The notes under the pieces: model-generated | What the model saw: only the letters and a program-made list of their open reading frames with translations | What the model was told of the DNA's origin: nothing | Databases searched by the model: none | Assembly: GCA_030378005.1 (NCBI GenBank) | Contig: JAUCGF010000134.1 | Location: 1-34,130 of the forward strand | Direction: 5' to 3' | DNA length: 34,130 nt | Origin: Desulfococcaceae bacterium HSG9 | GTDB taxonomy: Bacteria; Desulfobacterota; Desulfobacteria; Desulfobacterales; JAUCGF01 | Program-made: the position numbers and the translations under genes | Shown here: one piece after another, positions 32,091 through 34,130 of the stretch | How positions within the stretch are numbered: position 1 is the first letter of the stretch | How the letters are laid out: each line of letters begins with the position of its first letter

Positions 32091-33629
32091 ATGAAACTAC
32101 CGGTAAATCTTATGAAAAATTCAATCTTACTGATTCTGGCCGCTTTTTGCCTTTTTAATTACTCTAATGCTTACAGTGAAGATATCAGCGACAAACAAAA
32201 CAGTGCGTTCCGTGATATCTTTATCAATTACCAAAATGTTTTTGAATCGTATCAAACCATTGTCAACAGCGAAAATCTGGTATCAAATAATAGTGAAAAA
32301 ATATCTGAAACCATCACCCCGTTGGAAAAAAAAAGAAAGCGACATTTTGATGATTACATGGCTTGGAAAGATAAGAATGCCATGCGGGCCGGAATTGAAA
32401 TGACATTTTCAATCAAGTATCGCAATCTTATCAACACTATTTTTAAAAAATTTGAATATAAAGGGATGAATGCGTTAAATTCGGGCAGTTATCCTGAAGC
32501 TCTCAATAGCTTTGAGAGTGTACTCTTAATCAAGCCTGATCATCGTGAGGTTCGGGAAAGAATCAATCAAACCCACTTTCAATGGGCGACCGCTCTTTTT
32601 GATACAGGCAAAGACTCCGACGCCTATAAAAAATTGAAACAATTCCGCAAGACTTGCAGGAAAGATTGTGACCAATATATATCAGGTGCAACCAAACGCT
32701 ATTTTGAAATGGGAAGAGATTTTTACCGGCAGGGAGTTGCGGAAAGCGACAAAACAAAGATCTCCGGGGCTGATAGAATATTCCGATGGCTCAAAGCAAT
32801 TGATCCGAATTATGAAAAAGATGAAATTGACAATATAAGCGTTCATTTAAAAAAAATATCAGCGCGAGGGTTTAATGAAAATCAATTTAAAATGGAACTG
32901 GAAAAAGCGATTGACTTTTTCTTGTCCGGAAACAAACAAAAGGCCGCTGAAAAACTTAAAAAAGCTCGCTTACTTAAAAATTGCACAAAATGCCAAAGGG
33001 TTATAAAATCTGAACAAAAACTGTATTTCGATCAGGGCGTGCAGACTTTTAAAAATAAAAAATTTAAAACAACTATGGAGTTTATGGAATTGGCTGAATG
33101 GATCGACCCTGAAAGCGCTGCCGATGATATTAAACAATACAAAACATTGGCGCAGTACATGTTAAATGGTCTCGATTTATTTAAAAAAAATCTTTATGCG
33201 CAATCTATATCAGAATTTCAAAAAGCGATGCGCTTGAATCCTTTAAACGAAATTTCTCATAAACAAATGGCCGATGACTATATTGAAAAGGCCAATCATA
33301 TTCTTTTTGATAAGCATTACACCCAAGCCTTGCTATCATATAACAATATACAGATAACCGCTTATGCTTTTGAAGAGTATCTGAAAGTGAAAAAAGATTT
33401 CGAGGCGGCTTTGGATTATAAAAAGAACGATTCCCAATGCCAAGACTATTTAAACAATCTTAAAAAGGATTTTTCAAGCTACCATTATAAACAGGGACGT
33501 AAATTTTTTGCGGATGAAGCATTAGATAAAGCGCTTGAACAATTTAAACTTATCCAGTCTGTTCAACCTTCGTATAAGGACATTGATAAATATATAAAAG
33601 TGATCAACAAGCAACTTAAAAGCGATTAA
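32091..33629 (+). CDS. Exported TPR-repeat protein
   Basis: 512 residues with a signal peptide (MKNSILLILAAFCLFNYSNAYS). It is built of helix pairs; recognisable TPR units are GMNALNSGSYPEALNSFESVLLIKPDHREVR, DLFKKNLYAQSISEFQKAMRLNPLNEISHK and YKQGRKFFADEALDKALEQFKLIQSVQPSYKD. A Cys-rich motif occurs twice (FRKTCRKDCDQ and LLKNCTKCQR). Start: ATG 32091 or ATG 32112 (MKNS), the latter giving a more usual signal peptide; neither has a strong Shine-Dalgarno. Divergent from the lipoprotein pair, it may be part of the same envelope assembly. Confidence 0.75.
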   Translation: MKLPVNLMKNSILLILAAFCLFNYSNAYSEDISDKQNSAFRDIFINYQNVFESYQTIVNSENLVSNNSEKISETITPLEKKRKRHFDDYMAWKDKNAMRAGIEMTFSIKYRNLINTIFKKFEYKGMNALNSGSYPEALNSFESVLLIKPDHREVRERINQTHFQWATALFDTGKDSDAYKKLKQFRKTCRKDCDQYISGATKRYFEMGRDFYRQGVAESDKTKISGADRIFRWLKAIDPNYEKDEIDNISVHLKKISARGFNENQFKMELEKAIDFFLSGNKQKAAEKLKKARLLKNCTKCQRVIKSEQKLYFDQGVQTFKNKKFKTTMEFMELAEWIDPESAADDIKQYKTLAQYMLNGLDLFKKNLYAQSISEFQKAMRLNPLNEISHKQMADDYIEKANHILFDKHYTQALLSYNNIQITAYAFEEYLKVKKDFEAALDYKKNDSQCQDYLNNLKKDFSSYHYKQGRKFFADEALDKALEQFKLIQSVQPSYKDIDKYIKVINKQLKSD

Positions 33630-33957
33630 AAAAACAGGTATCCTTCATATAGGCTCAAAAGCGGTTTGCCCTTTGCTCCGGAGTGCTGTGCTGAACTTAC
33701 AGTTTAGCATTAAATGATGCAATCAATAGAGCCTACGCATAATCAAATATTAAGTAAATAATTCGGCCAGATATGTCAAAATGGGCTTGACACATATTGT
33801 AATCTTTACTAGGAGGCTGTCCGAGAATAGCTTTTCGATGACAGCTTCAAAGCTGAAAAATATGGCTAAAGACTTCCTCTTATTGATATTCAGCTATTGA
33901 CAACATATTGAAATAAAAAAAATACCTTTAATATCAGCCATTAAACGGAGTATGCCA
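33630..33957. other. Intergenic with dispersed repeat and IS end
   Basis: At 33680-33711 a single copy of the ACTTACAGTTTAGCATT repeat, with an extra TGTGC. At about 33813-33828 GGCTGTCCGAGAATAG looks like the left terminal inverted repeat of the following insertion sequence. A weak dyad ATATGTCAA/TTGACACATAT lies at about 33774-33799. Confidence 0.5.
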
Positions 33958-34130
33958 ATGCCAGTTCCTTTCAAAAAAGATCCGGTTGAATCAGACCAAA
34001 GGGTGTTGTTTCCCTCAAACGTTTTCGATTTGCTGCCGAGTGATCATCAGTGTTTTGTGTATGGAGATATATTCGATCAGCTTGATACATCGAATGTTGA
34101 GCAAAACTACAGCATACCAGGTCAGAATGC
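33958..34130 (+). CDS. IS1182-type transposase, 5' part, cut by window end
   Basis: The first 57 codons of a transposase: VPFKKDPVESDQRVLFPSN, then FDLLPSDHQCFVYGDIFDQL and DTSNVEQNYSIPGQNA. The pattern 'LLP.DH..F...DI.DQLD' and 'Y...GQ.A' is the N-terminus of IS1182-family DDE transposases. GGAG is 7 bases before ATG 33958; the ATG at 33952 is too close to it. The remainder lies beyond the window, so intactness is unknown. Confidence 0.8.
   Translation, partial: MPVPFKKDPVESDQRVLFPSNVFDLLPSDHQCFVYGDIFDQLDTSNVEQNYSIPGQN

Overview
The window looks like a piece of a Gram-negative sulfate-reducer-type chromosome, most likely Desulfobacterota and close to Desulfobacterales. That placement is inferred from gene content, not proven. 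The pointers are four selenoprotein genes with in-frame UGA, an SbtA/SbtM thio(seleno)oxazole peptide system, a selenoprotein ArsS operon, a type III sulfide:quinone oxidoreductase with DUF1641, many lipoproteins, and a heavy load of IS remnants and small dispersed palindromic repeats. No rRNA, tRNA or CRISPR array was seen.

Layout. (1) 207-2104: sqr-like flavoprotein and a DUF1641 protein, with a candidate promoter and operator upstream. (2) 2191-3128: repeat hairpin and transposase remnants. (3) 3129-8708: a composite-transposon-like block whose two ends are 168-bp inverted repeats. It encloses a four-gene operon: PqqD-like small protein, ATP-grasp ligase, LysA-like PLP enzyme, and a urea-transporter/M23 fusion. 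(4) 8798-11473: two DUF1566 (C-type-lectin-fold) proteins, one with a PKD domain and one with an N-terminal TIR domain. Their last ~30 codons are almost all NNC/NNT and differ strongly, as expected for diversity-generating retroelement (DGR) targets. Long fold-back repeats and MITE-like elements surround them. (5) 11947-13099: truncated phosphoesterase, ISAzo13-type transposase remnant, and an ArsC-like selenoprotein (UxxC). (6) 13387-16446: ADP-ribosylglycohydrolase/alpha-beta hydrolase fusion and two unrecognised genes. (7) 16539-19967, minus strand: DUF547 protein, then an operon of ECF sigma factor, zinc-finger anti-sigma, AhpD-like protein and ArsS selenoprotein. (8) 20516-24943: APC permease, periplasmic rhodanese selenoprotein, SbtA with ten in-frame UGA codons, and its radical SAM maturase SbtM. 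(9) 25967-27338: frameshifted beta-helix gene. (10) 27847-33629: NodT-type outer-membrane efflux lipoprotein, OmpA-like lipoprotein, another lipoprotein, and a TPR protein. (11) 33811-end: start of an IS1182-type insertion sequence.

How the parts work together. Selenium is the main thread. SbtA, ArsS, the rhodanese and the ArsC-like protein each carry UGA followed by a stem-loop at a similar distance (about 18-21 nt to the loop). In SbtA the stems covary between repeat units while the loop stays (A/C)GGT(G/A), so the sequence itself supports recoding. SbtM probably modifies the Sec-rich SbtA core. The sigma/anti-sigma/AhpD/ArsS set would control arsenosugar synthesis. The DUF1566 proteins appear to form a separate variable-recognition module whose reverse transcriptase and template are not in this window.
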